From positions 1,178,001-1,242,000 of the forward strand of contig NZ_CP047024.1 of the NCBI RefSeq assembly GCF_009796745.1: DNA of 64,000 nucleotides, in the 5' to 3' direction. A program made the position numbers and the translations under genes. The notes beneath the pieces are model-generated. The model saw only the letters and a program-made list of their open reading frames with translations. It was not told the origin of the DNA and made no database searches. Source of the DNA: Paraglaciecola sp. L1A13 (GTDB lineage Bacteria > Pseudomonadota > Gammaproteobacteria > Enterobacterales > Alteromonadaceae). Below, one piece after another: positions 1 to 9,648 of the stretch (its first letter is position 1; each line of letters starts with the position of its first letter).

Positions 1-900
1 GGTAAATTTATCCAAAAAGTATTTTACTTTCCATAGAATCAACATATGGGAAAGATAAAAGTAAAAACTACGCTGACCAATCCAAGAAAGTAAGTTTCCC
101 TCTTTGTCTTTACCATAAACCCAACTGGAAAAGATCAAAATACAGACAGTGCCGGTGGTCAACATTGACGTGACTTTAAGCTGAGACGTTGCAAGGCTGC
201 GAGTGTCCTCAAATACCAACATAGCTTCAGCTAATGATAGACAAACAAATACCAAATAAGCTGCAAACGCTTGCCATACTTTTATGCTCAGCCAGAAATC
301 TTCGCCTTTTTTACCAAAGATAATTCCGCCTATATAAAAAGGAAGCCATATAAAAAAAGGCAGTGCGCTATAGGGAAATTCACTCCATATACTTTCAGTT
401 AAAATCACGTTTAAAGTATACGTAGCGCATATGGATACCAAAAGCGACAGCGGAAGGAGCTTGGTGAGCGTTGCAACATTTAACCTTTCTAGAAAGGGAG
501 AAATGATACTTATTTGTATCATCACTATTACAAAATATCCAACAGACACGGATGTGCCATTTAGCAACATAAGTGGAATATCAGCGAAGATAAGATTACT
601 TCTGGCCATCCTCATACCAAAATAAATAAATGACCAAATTAAAAATGGCAAGCCTAACCGCCAGACCCGAGTTTTCACGCTGTTCCAATAGCTTTCACTA
701 AGGCTCTTGGAGTTAGCAACAAAAAAAGCTGCCAGAAAAATAAATAAACCAACAGGAAAGTTAATAAATTGGCGTAAGATAATGCCAAAATTATTGTTTA
801 AAGTACCTACTGGAAAATTGGCAGTACTCCCCGATGCGTGGATGAGGACGACTGCAATTATTGCTACACCCTTCCATTTATCCCAAAAACTTATCCTCAT
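1..900 (-). CDS. Acyltransferase 3 family membrane protein, C-terminus cut by window edge
   Basis: An open frame runs from an ATG at 900 off the left edge, about 300 codons, with no stop. The N-terminus (MRISFWDKWKGVAIIAVVLI followed by HASG) is the typical start of the acyltransferase-3/OafA family: a first membrane segment with a conserved histidine. Many further hydrophobic segments follow, including FYLSHMLILW near the edge. The family transfers acetyl or succinyl groups onto cell-surface sugars at the inner membrane. An AAGGTG ribosome site precedes the ATG. It lies 21 bp downstream of the Fe-S protein gene, so it probably belongs to the same polysaccharide operon and decorates the polymer. 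Acceptor sugar and acyl group cannot be told. Confidence 0.85.
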   Translation of the reverse strand, partial: MRISFWDKWKGVAIIAVVLIHASGSTANFPVGTLNNNFGIILRQFINFPVGLFIFLAAFFVANSKSLSESYWNSVKTRVWRLGLPFLIWSFIYFGMRMARSNLIFADIPLMLLNGTSVSVGYFVIVMIQISIISPFLERLNVATLTKLLPLSLLVSICATYTLNVILTESIWSEFPYSALPFFIWLPFYIGGIIFGKKGEDFWLSIKVWQAFAAYLVFVCLSLAEAMLVFEDTRSLATSQLKVTSMLTTGTVCILIFSSWVYGKDKEGNLLSWIGQRSFYFYLSHMLILWKVKYFLDKFT

Positions 901-921
901 GATTACACCTTCAATGGGAGC

Positions 922-2319
922 TTAACTACTACTTTTAACTTTTTTAAAAAAAGGAATGATTCGTGAGCCTATAATCCTCTTTAACCGATTATAGTGCCGG
1001 ATTAACTTTTGCAGCTTACTTGCTTTAGAAGTGCCTTGATTAACAAAATCTGTGTAAATAGTTAACGAATCTTTTCTTTTTGCTTCTAGGAAAGATTCAT
1101 GAGATTTCTGGCTATACTTTGCTCTAAAATCCCAGTTTAATTTAACGAGAAAATTAGGTTTTTCTAACCCAGAAAACTGACGTTTGATTGGATGCCACTT
1201 CGACTCTTTATCATATTTCTTCACTCGATACTTAACGCCGTTACGCCTATGTCTATAACTAGCGTCTTGTGACTTTACAATTTCAGCGGAGCTTATATCC
1301 TCTGTATGAAATGTTTTATCCAGCAAACCTTTTTCAAAAATGTCTTTTATGATCTCATTTCTAATGATTATTAAGTTTGTACCTTTACTGTCAGATTTAT
1401 ATTTATCCAACCATGCATCACCAAATGAAACATCCGCTACTTCGCCTACTATGTCGTCACAAAAATCACAGGCTTTTAAGCGAAATGCGCCCATGCCCCA
1501 ATCTTTACCAAGTAAACCTTGCATGGGCGAAATATGCACTTTTGATTCACGATCAGTTACTTCGATACCATAATTATTAGCGGGTGCAGAAAGTATTTTA
1601 TGCCTAAAGTCAATTTTTTGAATATTATCTGGTTTAACACCTAGTTGCCAAGCTAGGCTTTCGCCGAAGGCTGCTGATTTAAGGTGACCACAAAATATAG
1701 AAATAGTAAATTTTAGTTTATCTGCAAAATCTTGATCTATTAAAGCTAACCTCTTTACCGCTTTCACGAAACAAGGCACCCCAACGAATGCATATTTACC
1801 ACTGTTTCTTTTGACAAAATCGAAAACTTCTGAAATTTCAATTGGGTAGTAGCGTGTTTTTGCCCCTTGGTTAATTTCTTCGATAGAGTTCGAAACTGAA
1901 TATTTAAATAGTTTGCCCTGTTCTTGTGATTCTTTTATATGAATAACTTTATCTATATGACCTTTATCAAATAGCTGTTTCAAGATCCAACTGGCACCAC
2001 CACCAGAACTACTATTTAATCGACTAGGCTCATGCAGATCATAACCAGCCTTCAAAGTTAAGTAAGTTCCTAACTTATCTTCATCACTTTTGCCAAGGGA
2101 AGGTTTAGCTAATTCGTTTTCGTGTGGGCCTTTATTAGAGAATGGACAAACCTCATCAATTTTTGGGTTGGTAACTTCACTGATAATTGGCACATAAACA
2201 CCGGTGTCGCTAAAGCGCATGTTAATACCGCTATCGATAGCTGCACAACCCCCACAACCAACACAAAAACCACCATTGACCACTTTCTCTACATCGGTCT
2301 TCATAAGACTCGTATTCAT
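922..2319 (-). CDS. Coenzyme F420 hydrogenase/dehydrogenase beta-subunit family Fe-S protein
   Basis: 465 residues. The N-terminus carries a ferredoxin-like cluster, FCVGCGGCAAI with Cys19, Cys22 and Cys25, and Cys58 in VCPF, as expected for a 4Fe-4S site. The rest resembles the FrhB/FdhB family: GVPCFVKAV near residue 180, a CDFCDD pair near 285 and a VSFGDAW motif. In bacteria this family often sits in capsule or EPS clusters beside polysaccharide pyruvyl transferases, as here, where the next upstream gene is one. Its reaction there is not established; F420 itself is not implied. A redox step on a sugar or lipid-linked intermediate is an inference. A second in-frame ATG lies five codons in. 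Confidence 0.8.
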   Translation of the reverse strand: MNTSLMKTDVEKVVNGGFCVGCGGCAAIDSGINMRFSDTGVYVPIISEVTNPKIDEVCPFSNKGPHENELAKPSLGKSDEDKLGTYLTLKAGYDLHEPSRLNSSSGGGASWILKQLFDKGHIDKVIHIKESQEQGKLFKYSVSNSIEEINQGAKTRYYPIEISEVFDFVKRNSGKYAFVGVPCFVKAVKRLALIDQDFADKLKFTISIFCGHLKSAAFGESLAWQLGVKPDNIQKIDFRHKILSAPANNYGIEVTDRESKVHISPMQGLLGKDWGMGAFRLKACDFCDDIVGEVADVSFGDAWLDKYKSDSKGTNLIIIRNEIIKDIFEKGLLDKTFHTEDISSAEIVKSQDASYRHRRNGVKYRVKKYDKESKWHPIKRQFSGLEKPNFLVKLNWDFRAKYSQKSHESFLEAKRKDSLTIYTDFVNQGTSKASKLQKLIRHYNRLKRIIGSRIIPFFKKVKSSS

Positions 2320-2435
2320 TACTAATCCTTAATAGCGCGTCTTATTTTTAATACATATTTTCTATGTAAAATAACTTGGCACTTTAACCAAAATTTTAAT
2401 ATAAAATCGCGAACATCAAACGGGTAACGCGTCGA

Positions 2436-3557
2436 CTATTTTTTTGATTTTAAAGTTTCGACAAGAAAATTTTGAGAAATATTCCTGTACTCTAAAAGTT
2501 TAGAATTTACGCTATTCCAATCAATAATGTCTTTAATTTTCTCTATACTCGCTTCTTCTTTGCTGGCAACTAATCTATCTTGCAACCCAAACATTTTTAA
2601 AAGAGAATTAAACCTTGCCATTCCCCTTGCCTTGTTACCATAAGCGATAAACGGTTTATTAAATAAAATCGCAAAAGCACAGCCATGAAAAGAATCTGTG
2701 ATTACGTATTCTGCATTGTCAAAGCCCTTAAGCCAAGCTGTAACGGTAGGGTAGACCATATCTTCTAGGGTGTTCATTTCTTCCTTTGGTTTTAAATTTA
2801 CCTTAAAGGGCTTAAAATCTAACTCTTTACTAGCTCTGTCTATGATACTTTGTTTGTCTTCATTTAAGTCAAGTATGTATGTTAAAAGGGAGCCTGAATG
2901 GTTCGGCTCATTTTCTTGTTCGATGATTTCTCTGTAATCATCGGGATCTAGAAGCATGGTTGGGTCTAGAACATGGACCGCATCAGTATTAAAATATTCT
3001 TTACAAAGAGCTACACCAGAGTCTTCTCTAACTGCAACACCTTTGAACCTCTGGATCTGTTTTTTGAACCTCGATGTTTGTTCTTCATTGAAGTCCCATG
3101 TATCAACACCGAAGGATGCAGCATAAGACATTAGGATAGGCTCATCACTTTTTACAAACCCGAAAAAGGCATAGTCAATATATCGATAAACTTTTGCCCG
3201 CCATACTTGGTCGCTGCCGACTAAATAAGCATTATAATTATTTTTAGTTATCTTTGAAAAATGCTGTTTTGTAGAGATAGGATTGGTTTTCGGCGTAATA
3301 TATTTTTCTATAAAATATTTGGTGTTTTTTTCTATTATAGTTTTCTGACTATTGTCTCGCCATCTACTCGATAGGTAGGAAAGAAAGTGTTTTTTGATAA
3401 ATTTTTTCAATCTTGCTTTTTTAGATAAATTGATAGACGGAACTAATAAAAGCTCAGGTTCATGGCCCAATTTTTTCAATGTTTTAAGCATGGCATATGC
3501 TTGAAGCATCCCGCCATAGTTATTGTTAAAATTGTACGTTAATACTGCAATTTTCAT
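2436..3557 (-). CDS. Polysaccharide pyruvyl transferase family protein
   Basis: 373 residues. MKIAVLTYNFNNNYGGMLQA at the start matches the nucleotide-binding N-terminus of the WcaK/CsaB-type pyruvyl transferase family. VGSDQVW near residue 115 and SFHGCAFAILFNKPFIAYG near 290 are further family hallmarks. Characterised members move a pyruvyl group from phosphoenolpyruvate to a sugar, giving acidic ketal decorations on exopolysaccharide. It lies 116 bp upstream of the Fe-S protein gene on the same strand, so the two are probably co-transcribed. Members paired with F420-beta-like proteins are rarely characterised, so the substrate, and even the pyruvyl donor, remain assumptions. Confidence 0.85.
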   Translation of the reverse strand: MKIAVLTYNFNNNYGGMLQAYAMLKTLKKLGHEPELLLVPSINLSKKARLKKFIKKHFLSYLSSRWRDNSQKTIIEKNTKYFIEKYITPKTNPISTKQHFSKITKNNYNAYLVGSDQVWRAKVYRYIDYAFFGFVKSDEPILMSYAASFGVDTWDFNEEQTSRFKKQIQRFKGVAVREDSGVALCKEYFNTDAVHVLDPTMLLDPDDYREIIEQENEPNHSGSLLTYILDLNEDKQSIIDRASKELDFKPFKVNLKPKEEMNTLEDMVYPTVTAWLKGFDNAEYVITDSFHGCAFAILFNKPFIAYGNKARGMARFNSLLKMFGLQDRLVASKEEASIEKIKDIIDWNSVNSKLLEYRNISQNFLVETLKSKK

Positions 3558-3957
3558 ATTATGCTTCCATTTTTATTTGATGCTTTCTAATTACTTGTTT
3601 GGATCGGGTCGGTATATTTAATCAGGCCTTGCATGCTTATTTTTGTATTGATTATCCCTACAAATGTCGAAAATTTAAGGATTTTCAGTCTAATATCTAG
3701 TCAAAAATGATCTTAGACGAAATGATAAACTACTCTCCTTGCTCTCACGACTTGAATGCATGGCACTTATAGTCTTTGATATCGCCAGCTCTAGCGTTAA
3801 CAGACGCCTTCTAAATAGTAACTTTCGATACTAGATACAAACATAATTTGGAAATATTTAAACAAAAAAGAACTGATAATCATTACCTAGGGAAGCATAT
3901 GTTAGCTGTCACACTGTCCGACAATAAACCCTTCATGTATGGTGTATTTGGTTATTT
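3558..3957. other. Non-coding gap in the polysaccharide cluster
   Basis: 400 AT-rich bases between the flippase and pyruvyl transferase genes, both on the minus strand. I see no convincing open frame, RNA gene or strong hairpin. It is upstream of the 2436-3557 gene and may hold its promoter, but no clear -35/-10 pair stands out. Confidence 0.5.
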
Positions 3958-5412
3958 TTATTTCCCCCCCTTTAAAAACATACCTTTAATCTGATTCAAT
4001 TGTTCAGTTGTGTATCTATAAAAAAACAAAAAACTCAAAATGGGGTAACTCAAACTTCCTGTGAGTATCAATACCACAAGTAGAATAATTTGATTTGGAA
4101 TCAGTGGGTTTAAAAAATGCTTAGCGACCATAATACAGGCAAACATGGCCAAGGCACAAAAGTAGGATGGGAAAATAGCGAAAACTAACTTCTTAATATT
4201 AATTGGTACATGTTTTGACACGATTTTAAAACGTATCGGTAGTATTAAAAAATTTGCGATAACGATACAAATTAACATAGTTGGAATGCCGAACCAAATG
4301 CTGCAACCAGCGACCACTACACTATTGGTAACACTGACTAAAGTTAGTTTAAATGCATCACTAGTCTGTCCCTGGGATATAAGTAAAGTTGGTAAAAACC
4401 AACCTATGATAGCTGGGAACATAACAAAAGCTGAAATATTCATAAAGATAGCGCTATCGCCGAATTTTTCACCAAATAAAATAGTTACCAGTGGATCCGC
4501 AATAGCGCCAAGTCCCATAAACATAGGCATCACTATTGTCGCGGTAATGACAACTAACTTTATATATAAATCACCCATATTCGTGCCTTCTTTAACACGT
4601 GAGAAGCTGGGTACCACCATAGAATTGATTGAGCTCATTGTAATTTGGTTTATCATATTTTCGCCTCTTTTGGCTGCATTTAGCAAAGCAAAATTAGCAG
4701 GTCCTAAGACCAAGCCTGTAAATAATGAAACGCACTTTTGATTCACTGTGGTTAATACTGCTGCCCCCAAAAGTGGTAGACAAAATTCTCGCAGTTCTTT
4801 CTTGTCTTCTTTATTAAAATAAAATTTGGGTTTGAACTCAGAAATAAATGACAAAAATAGTAGCTCTAAAGTAGCGAGTATCAAACGGCCTATTACCAAT
4901 GACCACAAGCCGTATCCCAACTCAGCTAGAACAATAATAATGATGGCTGAGAGTACAGTGGCAATAAGCTTAACAATACCCATTTGTTTATTTTTAAAAT
5001 TTCTGACGAGTTTTCCGTTGAAAACTACTTGCAAACTCATGAGAACAGTTATTGGTGCTAGACTCATAAAAACGTAGGCTGCTAGGTGCGAATAGGAGTA
5101 ATAAGCGATTGGTGCGCCAATAAATACTATGCCAGCAGCAACCAAAATCGCTAAACCGACCACGTAAACCATGGTACTAGATGCATATTGCTCATCCCAT
5201 GTTTTACGTTGTACGATATTTTGATTAACACCCGCGTTTACTGCGGTATTGGCAAATTCAATAAAGAGCATGCAAAATGCCACTAAACCGAAGTCTTCTA
5301 AGCTAAGAATGCGCGCAAGATAAGCAAACACCATAAAATCAACAATATTGATGCCAGTACGTGTGATTGAAATCCATATTCCCTGCTTTGCTGCCTGTTT
5401 TTTTAACGACAT
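3958..5412 (-). CDS. Wzx-type polysaccharide flippase (MOP superfamily)
   Basis: 484 residues, almost entirely hydrophobic segments, as in the 12-14 helix MOP/MATE exporters of the polysaccharide synthesis family. The N-terminus (MSLKKQAAKQGIWISITRTG followed by INIVDFMVFAYLARIL) closely resembles WzxC-like lipopolysaccharide/colanic acid flippases. It should flip undecaprenyl-linked oligosaccharide units across the inner membrane for polymerisation by the Wzy-type protein at 13191-14513. The ATG at 5412 is the first plausible start. It belongs to the minus-strand half of the locus, with 315 bp to the upstream glycosyltransferase gene, so it may have its own promoter. Confidence 0.87.
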   Translation of the reverse strand: MSLKKQAAKQGIWISITRTGINIVDFMVFAYLARILSLEDFGLVAFCMLFIEFANTAVNAGVNQNIVQRKTWDEQYASSTMVYVVGLAILVAAGIVFIGAPIAYYSYSHLAAYVFMSLAPITVLMSLQVVFNGKLVRNFKNKQMGIVKLIATVLSAIIIIVLAELGYGLWSLVIGRLILATLELLFLSFISEFKPKFYFNKEDKKELREFCLPLLGAAVLTTVNQKCVSLFTGLVLGPANFALLNAAKRGENMINQITMSSINSMVVPSFSRVKEGTNMGDLYIKLVVITATIVMPMFMGLGAIADPLVTILFGEKFGDSAIFMNISAFVMFPAIIGWFLPTLLISQGQTSDAFKLTLVSVTNSVVVAGCSIWFGIPTMLICIVIANFLILPIRFKIVSKHVPINIKKLVFAIFPSYFCALAMFACIMVAKHFLNPLIPNQIILLVVLILTGSLSYPILSFLFFYRYTTEQLNQIKGMFLKGGK

Positions 5413-5727
5413 TCAATAATTCTCATTGTAATATTTCAATCCTATATACTGTAATTCGTATTAACTAAAATACTTTTTCAATCTTCTACTAGGTTTCTAC
5501 GTTTGACGATTGTCCACCGGCCAAAATAATTGGCATCATCAGTCTTAAGCCATAGCTAAGTTACTGCACACAACTAATTGATATCCATAGATCATATGTA
5601 TTAATAGTGCTGAGCTGAGACCTATTATGTTTATATTGTCTGATAAGCTCGACTCTCTTCTTACGTTACAACAGTAGAAAGACCTAACAAGGCTGCTTAA
5701 CTAAAGTAGCCAAGATAAATTCAAAAT
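5413..5727. other. Non-coding gap upstream of the flippase gene
   Basis: About 315 AT-rich bases between the flippase and the upstream glycosyltransferase gene, both on the minus strand. No gene, repeat or terminator-like hairpin is recognisable. Confidence 0.5.
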
Positions 5728-6804
5728 CTAAGGTTTTTGAAACGATTTGAATAATTTTAGCCATTTATTTTTAATAGAAAGCGTGTCCGTTGTTGCAGAT
5801 AGTGCTACGCTTTCATATGACATTTGTCGATATACTGAGTCGTTTTGCAGAACTTTTCGAATACTATTTATAAACGACTTTTGGTCGAATGGCTCTATTA
5901 AAAAACCATTTTTACTATCAACTACGACCGATTGCGCTGCATCAAATGTATTGAATAATACAATAGGCAATCCTTGGCTTCTTGCCTCAATAAGTGATTG
6001 ACCATAGCCTTCATAATAAGACGTCATTATAAATACGCTGTAATCCGAGAGTGTCTTGGCCACATCATTCGTTTTACCAAGAAACCTGACATTTGTTGCA
6101 TTTGAAATTTGACTTTCTAAAGCACTAATTTCTTCACTTGAGCCTGCGCCGTATATATCCAAAGTCATTTCAGGGATGTGCGCCATCATTTGAATCATTG
6201 CGGTAAAGTTCTTTTGCTCTTCGGCAATTCTGCATATGGTCACGAGTTTGTTATTTTTGTTTTCCCGTGGTGCAGTTGTGGGCAACTTACACGCTCTAGG
6301 AATAATAAACATCTTACTGTCTTCCACATCAAAGCGCTGACATAGCGCTTTTCTATCAAATGAAGTGTAAAGCGTCAGCGCGTCAACTCTGTTAAGAATC
6401 TTTTGCGCCAGAAGATTTAGAATACGGCCTTGAAAGAGTTTTGCTACACTATTTGACTGTACTAATACTATTTTAGGTTTTTGTTTCGTGAGTAAGAAAA
6501 ATAATAAGTTTGCAGGATGATAGGTAATAACAACGTCATAGTTACCACGCATGGCTTGTTGGTAAAAACAAAATGCTTTGTTTAACATTTCAAGAAATCT
6601 AGAATTGAAGAAAAGCTTTTTTTGGATACAGAATTCAGAGTCGAAAATGTCAATTTCACTATCCGATGGGTCTCTATTGTACAACTCATAGAAAGCAATA
6701 TTACTTTGTTCAAGGGTCTGTTTTATGGACCTAACAAGGTTTTCAATTCCACCAAAACCAGTACACCGATTAGGGTGATATGACAGTACGGTAAGTTTTT
6801 TCAT
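5728..6804 (-). CDS. Glycosyltransferase family 4 (GT-B fold)
   Basis: 358 residues. The N-terminal half has the donor-like opening MKKLTVLSYHPNRCTGFGGI with a glycine-rich loop. The C-terminal half has the GT4 nucleotide-sugar site: LVTICRIAEEQKNF near residue 190, LDIYGAGSS, VRFLGKTNDV and the E-x7-E motif EGYGQSLIEARSQGLPIVLF near 265-285. It is a cytoplasmic retaining transferase that adds one sugar to the lipid-linked repeat unit; the sugar is unknown. It lies 54 bp downstream of another transferase gene and is probably in one operon with it. Confidence 0.9.
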   Translation of the reverse strand: MKKLTVLSYHPNRCTGFGGIENLVRSIKQTLEQSNIAFYELYNRDPSDSEIDIFDSEFCIQKKLFFNSRFLEMLNKAFCFYQQAMRGNYDVVITYHPANLLFFLLTKQKPKIVLVQSNSVAKLFQGRILNLLAQKILNRVDALTLYTSFDRKALCQRFDVEDSKMFIIPRACKLPTTAPRENKNNKLVTICRIAEEQKNFTAMIQMMAHIPEMTLDIYGAGSSEEISALESQISNATNVRFLGKTNDVAKTLSDYSVFIMTSYYEGYGQSLIEARSQGLPIVLFNTFDAAQSVVVDSKNGFLIEPFDQKSFINSIRKVLQNDSVYRQMSYESVALSATTDTLSIKNKWLKLFKSFQKP

Positions 6805-6858
6805 AAAAATAAATTACATATTAAGTTATATAAAAATGGGTAAGTACAACCTTGAATA

Positions 6859-7833
6859 TTAATCTGCAAGGAGGCGAGACCATTGATCTGCGATCACGCT
6901 ATCAGAATAGGTATGACCTGCTAGCGCTATAATTTTCTCTCGTGCAAAGGGGACCAGATTCGATAAAGCTTCACCTTCAAAGTTTTTAACCAAGTGAACT
7001 AATGGGAACTCACTCTTAATACTCCTCCCATACTCAGAATCTTTTAAAACCACATTAGCACCATAAGATATAGCATGATAAAAAGTGCCACTGACAATCA
7101 TTGAAGCTTCTTCATGAGCAAGAATAACGAAGGTAACAGATGATAAAAAGCCGTTTAATTCTTCGACCTCCATAAATCTATTTTCATAAATCACCTTGGG
7201 CAGCCTACCTTTTATTAAGGTTGTAATTTCATTATTAAGATCTGCACTTTTGCACTTGCCAATTATTTTAAGCTCACGTTTAGGATCCCAATCCTGAAGA
7301 ATCATCGGCACGTTTTTGTATGGTTTGATATTGCCAAATATTAAACAATCAAAAGGCGCTATAGTGTTCACCTCGGTTTTTTTATAGAGAGGGTGGAATA
7401 TAACCTGAGAGTCAAATTCATGAACACGCCGATGTGTAACAATATTGTCACTAAAAAAGCTAATGGCCCCACATAGTATTCGGTAACAGAATTTACTATG
7501 TGCTAGATGGGGCTTGTAATTATGACGTACCCAGATGATTTTTCGATAATAGATATAAGCAATAACCATGCCTAATATAACCCGTAATGTCTCACGTGCT
7601 TCTGCCAGAAAGCCTTTTTTCAAACAGGGGTAATCTTCTAGCCAATTCAATATCAGAACATCAGATCTTTTCCCTTTCAATAGCATTTTCAGCATGGTTT
7701 TGGGGGAAAGCGCAACAAACCTAACATCAGAGAAATTATTTTCCAGTATGAGCGACAGATTCAATAAGTATTCATTATCCCCTTGGAACCTAGGGAAAAT
7801 ACATATGGTTTTGTTAACGTTACAATTTTGCAT
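6859..7833 (-). CDS. Putative GT-B glycosyltransferase
   Basis: 324 residues. It lacks the textbook GT4 motif but has a GT-B-like plan: an N-terminal half with DVLILNWLEDYP near residue 76 and KIIWVRHNYKPH near 120 (seen in GumK- or GT4-like transferases), and a C-terminal half with LIFGNIKPYKNVP near 170 and VILAHEEASMIVSGTFYHAI near 235-255. The latter lies where the donor-binding E-x7-E motif would be. It is the first gene of the minus-strand half, after an 800-bp intergenic region. Family assignment rests on overall pattern and context, so the function is less certain than for its neighbours. Confidence 0.7.
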   Translation of the reverse strand: MQNCNVNKTICIFPRFQGDNEYLLNLSLILENNFSDVRFVALSPKTMLKMLLKGKRSDVLILNWLEDYPCLKKGFLAEARETLRVILGMVIAYIYYRKIIWVRHNYKPHLAHSKFCYRILCGAISFFSDNIVTHRRVHEFDSQVIFHPLYKKTEVNTIAPFDCLIFGNIKPYKNVPMILQDWDPKRELKIIGKCKSADLNNEITTLIKGRLPKVIYENRFMEVEELNGFLSSVTFVILAHEEASMIVSGTFYHAISYGANVVLKDSEYGRSIKSEFPLVHLVKNFEGEALSNLVPFAREKIIALAGHTYSDSVIADQWSRLLAD

Positions 7834-8664
7834 TATTTAATGTTTTCTCGGCTATCATTTGTGCAGGGGGTTGGTTCAACATTGTGGAATAATGTTGCGC
7901 GGTCAATATGCTCGGCAAATTCATTGTTATTTTATACTTAGTGAGCATCTAACAGTGCAAACCAGCGCTTAACTTTAAAGGCAGTGTTCATTCAAATGTT
8001 GCGCCCCTCACATTACTTTAATCGAAAAATTCGAACTAGCTTGTGGATATGATTTAGTGCTTCGTCTAATGCATTAACAAAGGTGCTACAGCTACTACCA
8101 CACTCGCTGTATATCAAGCATCAGGTATATTTCTCCCAGCAAATATTGACCATGGCATGGTAAAAGAACCATAACTTTATAATGATCATACAGCCGCATC
8201 GTGTACATTTCACCGACTTTATGTAGTAAACCCTAGTTTTATTTCAAAAGTGAGAATTTATTGTGCAATCAGTTCAGATTCTAAGATTAAACTTGAGCAT
8301 AACTGACTATTTACTAATGACTAAGCTATCAAGTCATGACCCTGTTCAACTTCAACCGAACTCTTTATTTGCTAATTAATAATCGGTTATTTCCTATTTA
8401 ACAAAACTGCCAAAATGTTGAATAACTTCATGATAGGGGACGAGCAACAAAGTACAGAACTTTGATGCCAAACTTTAAATGTGTCTTAACGAAGCACCGA
8501 TAAAATTCTTCGTTTAATAGCCACAGGCGTTATAATAATAAACAGTTCGACGTCCTAGTTTAGTCTACAATTTTTTGGCGATATAATAACTATAAATATC
8601 CTGCCACTTTTGACTGAAGTTAAGCAACTATTTTAATGTGAGTAAAATGTATGAGAAATGGGTT
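7834..8664. other. Long divergent intergenic region of the polysaccharide locus
   Basis: About 830 AT-rich bases between the two divergent halves of the locus, so it must hold promoters for both. No long open frame is present. A TATAAT lies at 8582-8587, about 80 bp before the epimerase ATG, with a poor -35 (TTTAGT, 17 bp upstream). I found no convincing JUMPstart/ops element. A leader RNA is possible but I see no strong stem. Confidence 0.5.
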
Positions 8665-9648
8665 ATGAAATATTTAGTAACTGGGGCCGCTGGGTTCATT
8701 GGAAATTATGTCGCGGAAAAGCTTTGCTCGCAAGGTTATGACGTTATCGGGTTGGACAACCTTAACGATTACTATGACCCAAACCTAAAATTGGCACGCC
8801 TTAAACGAATCGAGCATTTTGAAAATTTTACATTTGTAAAATTAGACATTTCTGATCGAGATGCCATTGCCGCGTTATTTGTCAAAGAAAAATTTGACCG
8901 TGTGATTCATTTGGCTGCACAGGCTGGCGTACGATACTCAATTGAGAACCCAATGGCGTACATTGATTCCAACCTCACGGGTATGGCAACTATTCTTGAA
9001 GGCTGTCGCCATAATCACGTACAGCACTTAGTATATGCGTCTTCTAGTTCCGTATATGGTGCAAATAAAAAGATCCCGTTCGCTGAAGATGACCGAGTAG
9101 ATTATCCTGTGTCGCTATACGCTGCGACTAAGAAAGCTAATGAGCTGATGGCCCATACTTATAGCCATTTATATTCACTACCGACCACCGGGCTGCGCTT
9201 CTTCACCGTCTATGGTCCATGGGGAAGGCCAGACATGGCACCATTTCTTTTTACAGATGCCGTCGTCAATGGACGTTCTATTAAAGTGTTCAACGAAGGC
9301 AAGATGCAACGAGATTTTACGTATATAGATGACATAGTTGAAGGAATACTGCGTATTCAAAACGTGATACCTAAGCCAAGCGATACCAACACATCAGAAG
9401 CTTCACCTTTTTATAAATTATATAACATAGGGAATAACAGGCCCGTAGAGCTAGAGGCGTTTATTAGTTGTATAGAAAATGCAATAGGTAAAAACGCAAT
9501 CAAAAACTATTTGCCCATGCAAGACGGCGATGTGGTGAGAACCTTTGCAGATATTACTAACTTAGAAAACGAAATAGGCTTTAAACCACAGACAAAATTG
9601 CAAGATGGAATAAATAATTTTGTAAAATGGTTTAAAAACTATTATTAG
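8665..9648 (+). CDS. UDP-glucuronate 4-epimerase (extended SDR family)
   Basis: 327 residues from the ATG at 8665. An upstream in-frame GTG at 8638 adds only nine unlikely residues, and MKYLVTGAAGFIG is the canonical start. The Rossmann motif GAAGFIG, the VIGLDNLNDYYDP stretch typical of UDP-glucuronate epimerases (CapI/LspL type), SSSSVYG and the catalytic YAATK are all visible, followed by RFFTVYGPWGRPDMA. It interconverts UDP-glucuronate and UDP-galacturonate in the cytoplasm, supplying an acidic sugar for the polymer. It is the first gene on the plus-strand side, but 531 bp separate it from the next gene. The related UDP-glucose 4-epimerase activity is less likely. Confidence 0.88.
   Translation: MKYLVTGAAGFIGNYVAEKLCSQGYDVIGLDNLNDYYDPNLKLARLKRIEHFENFTFVKLDISDRDAIAALFVKEKFDRVIHLAAQAGVRYSIENPMAYIDSNLTGMATILEGCRHNHVQHLVYASSSSVYGANKKIPFAEDDRVDYPVSLYAATKKANELMAHTYSHLYSLPTTGLRFFTVYGPWGRPDMAPFLFTDAVVNGRSIKVFNEGKMQRDFTYIDDIVEGILRIQNVIPKPSDTNTSEASPFYKLYNIGNNRPVELEAFISCIENAIGKNAIKNYLPMQDGDVVRTFADITNLENEIGFKPQTKLQDGINNFVKWFKNYY

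Noticed and set aside
4286..4741. 151-codon frame antisense to the flippase gene
   Set aside because: A shadow of a membrane-protein gene; no motif, and the flippase frame is clearly the coding one.
8085..8112. Possible ops/JUMPstart element (GTGGTAGTAGC on the minus strand)
   Set aside because: Differs from the GGCGGTAG core and lacks the rest of the JUMPstart consensus.
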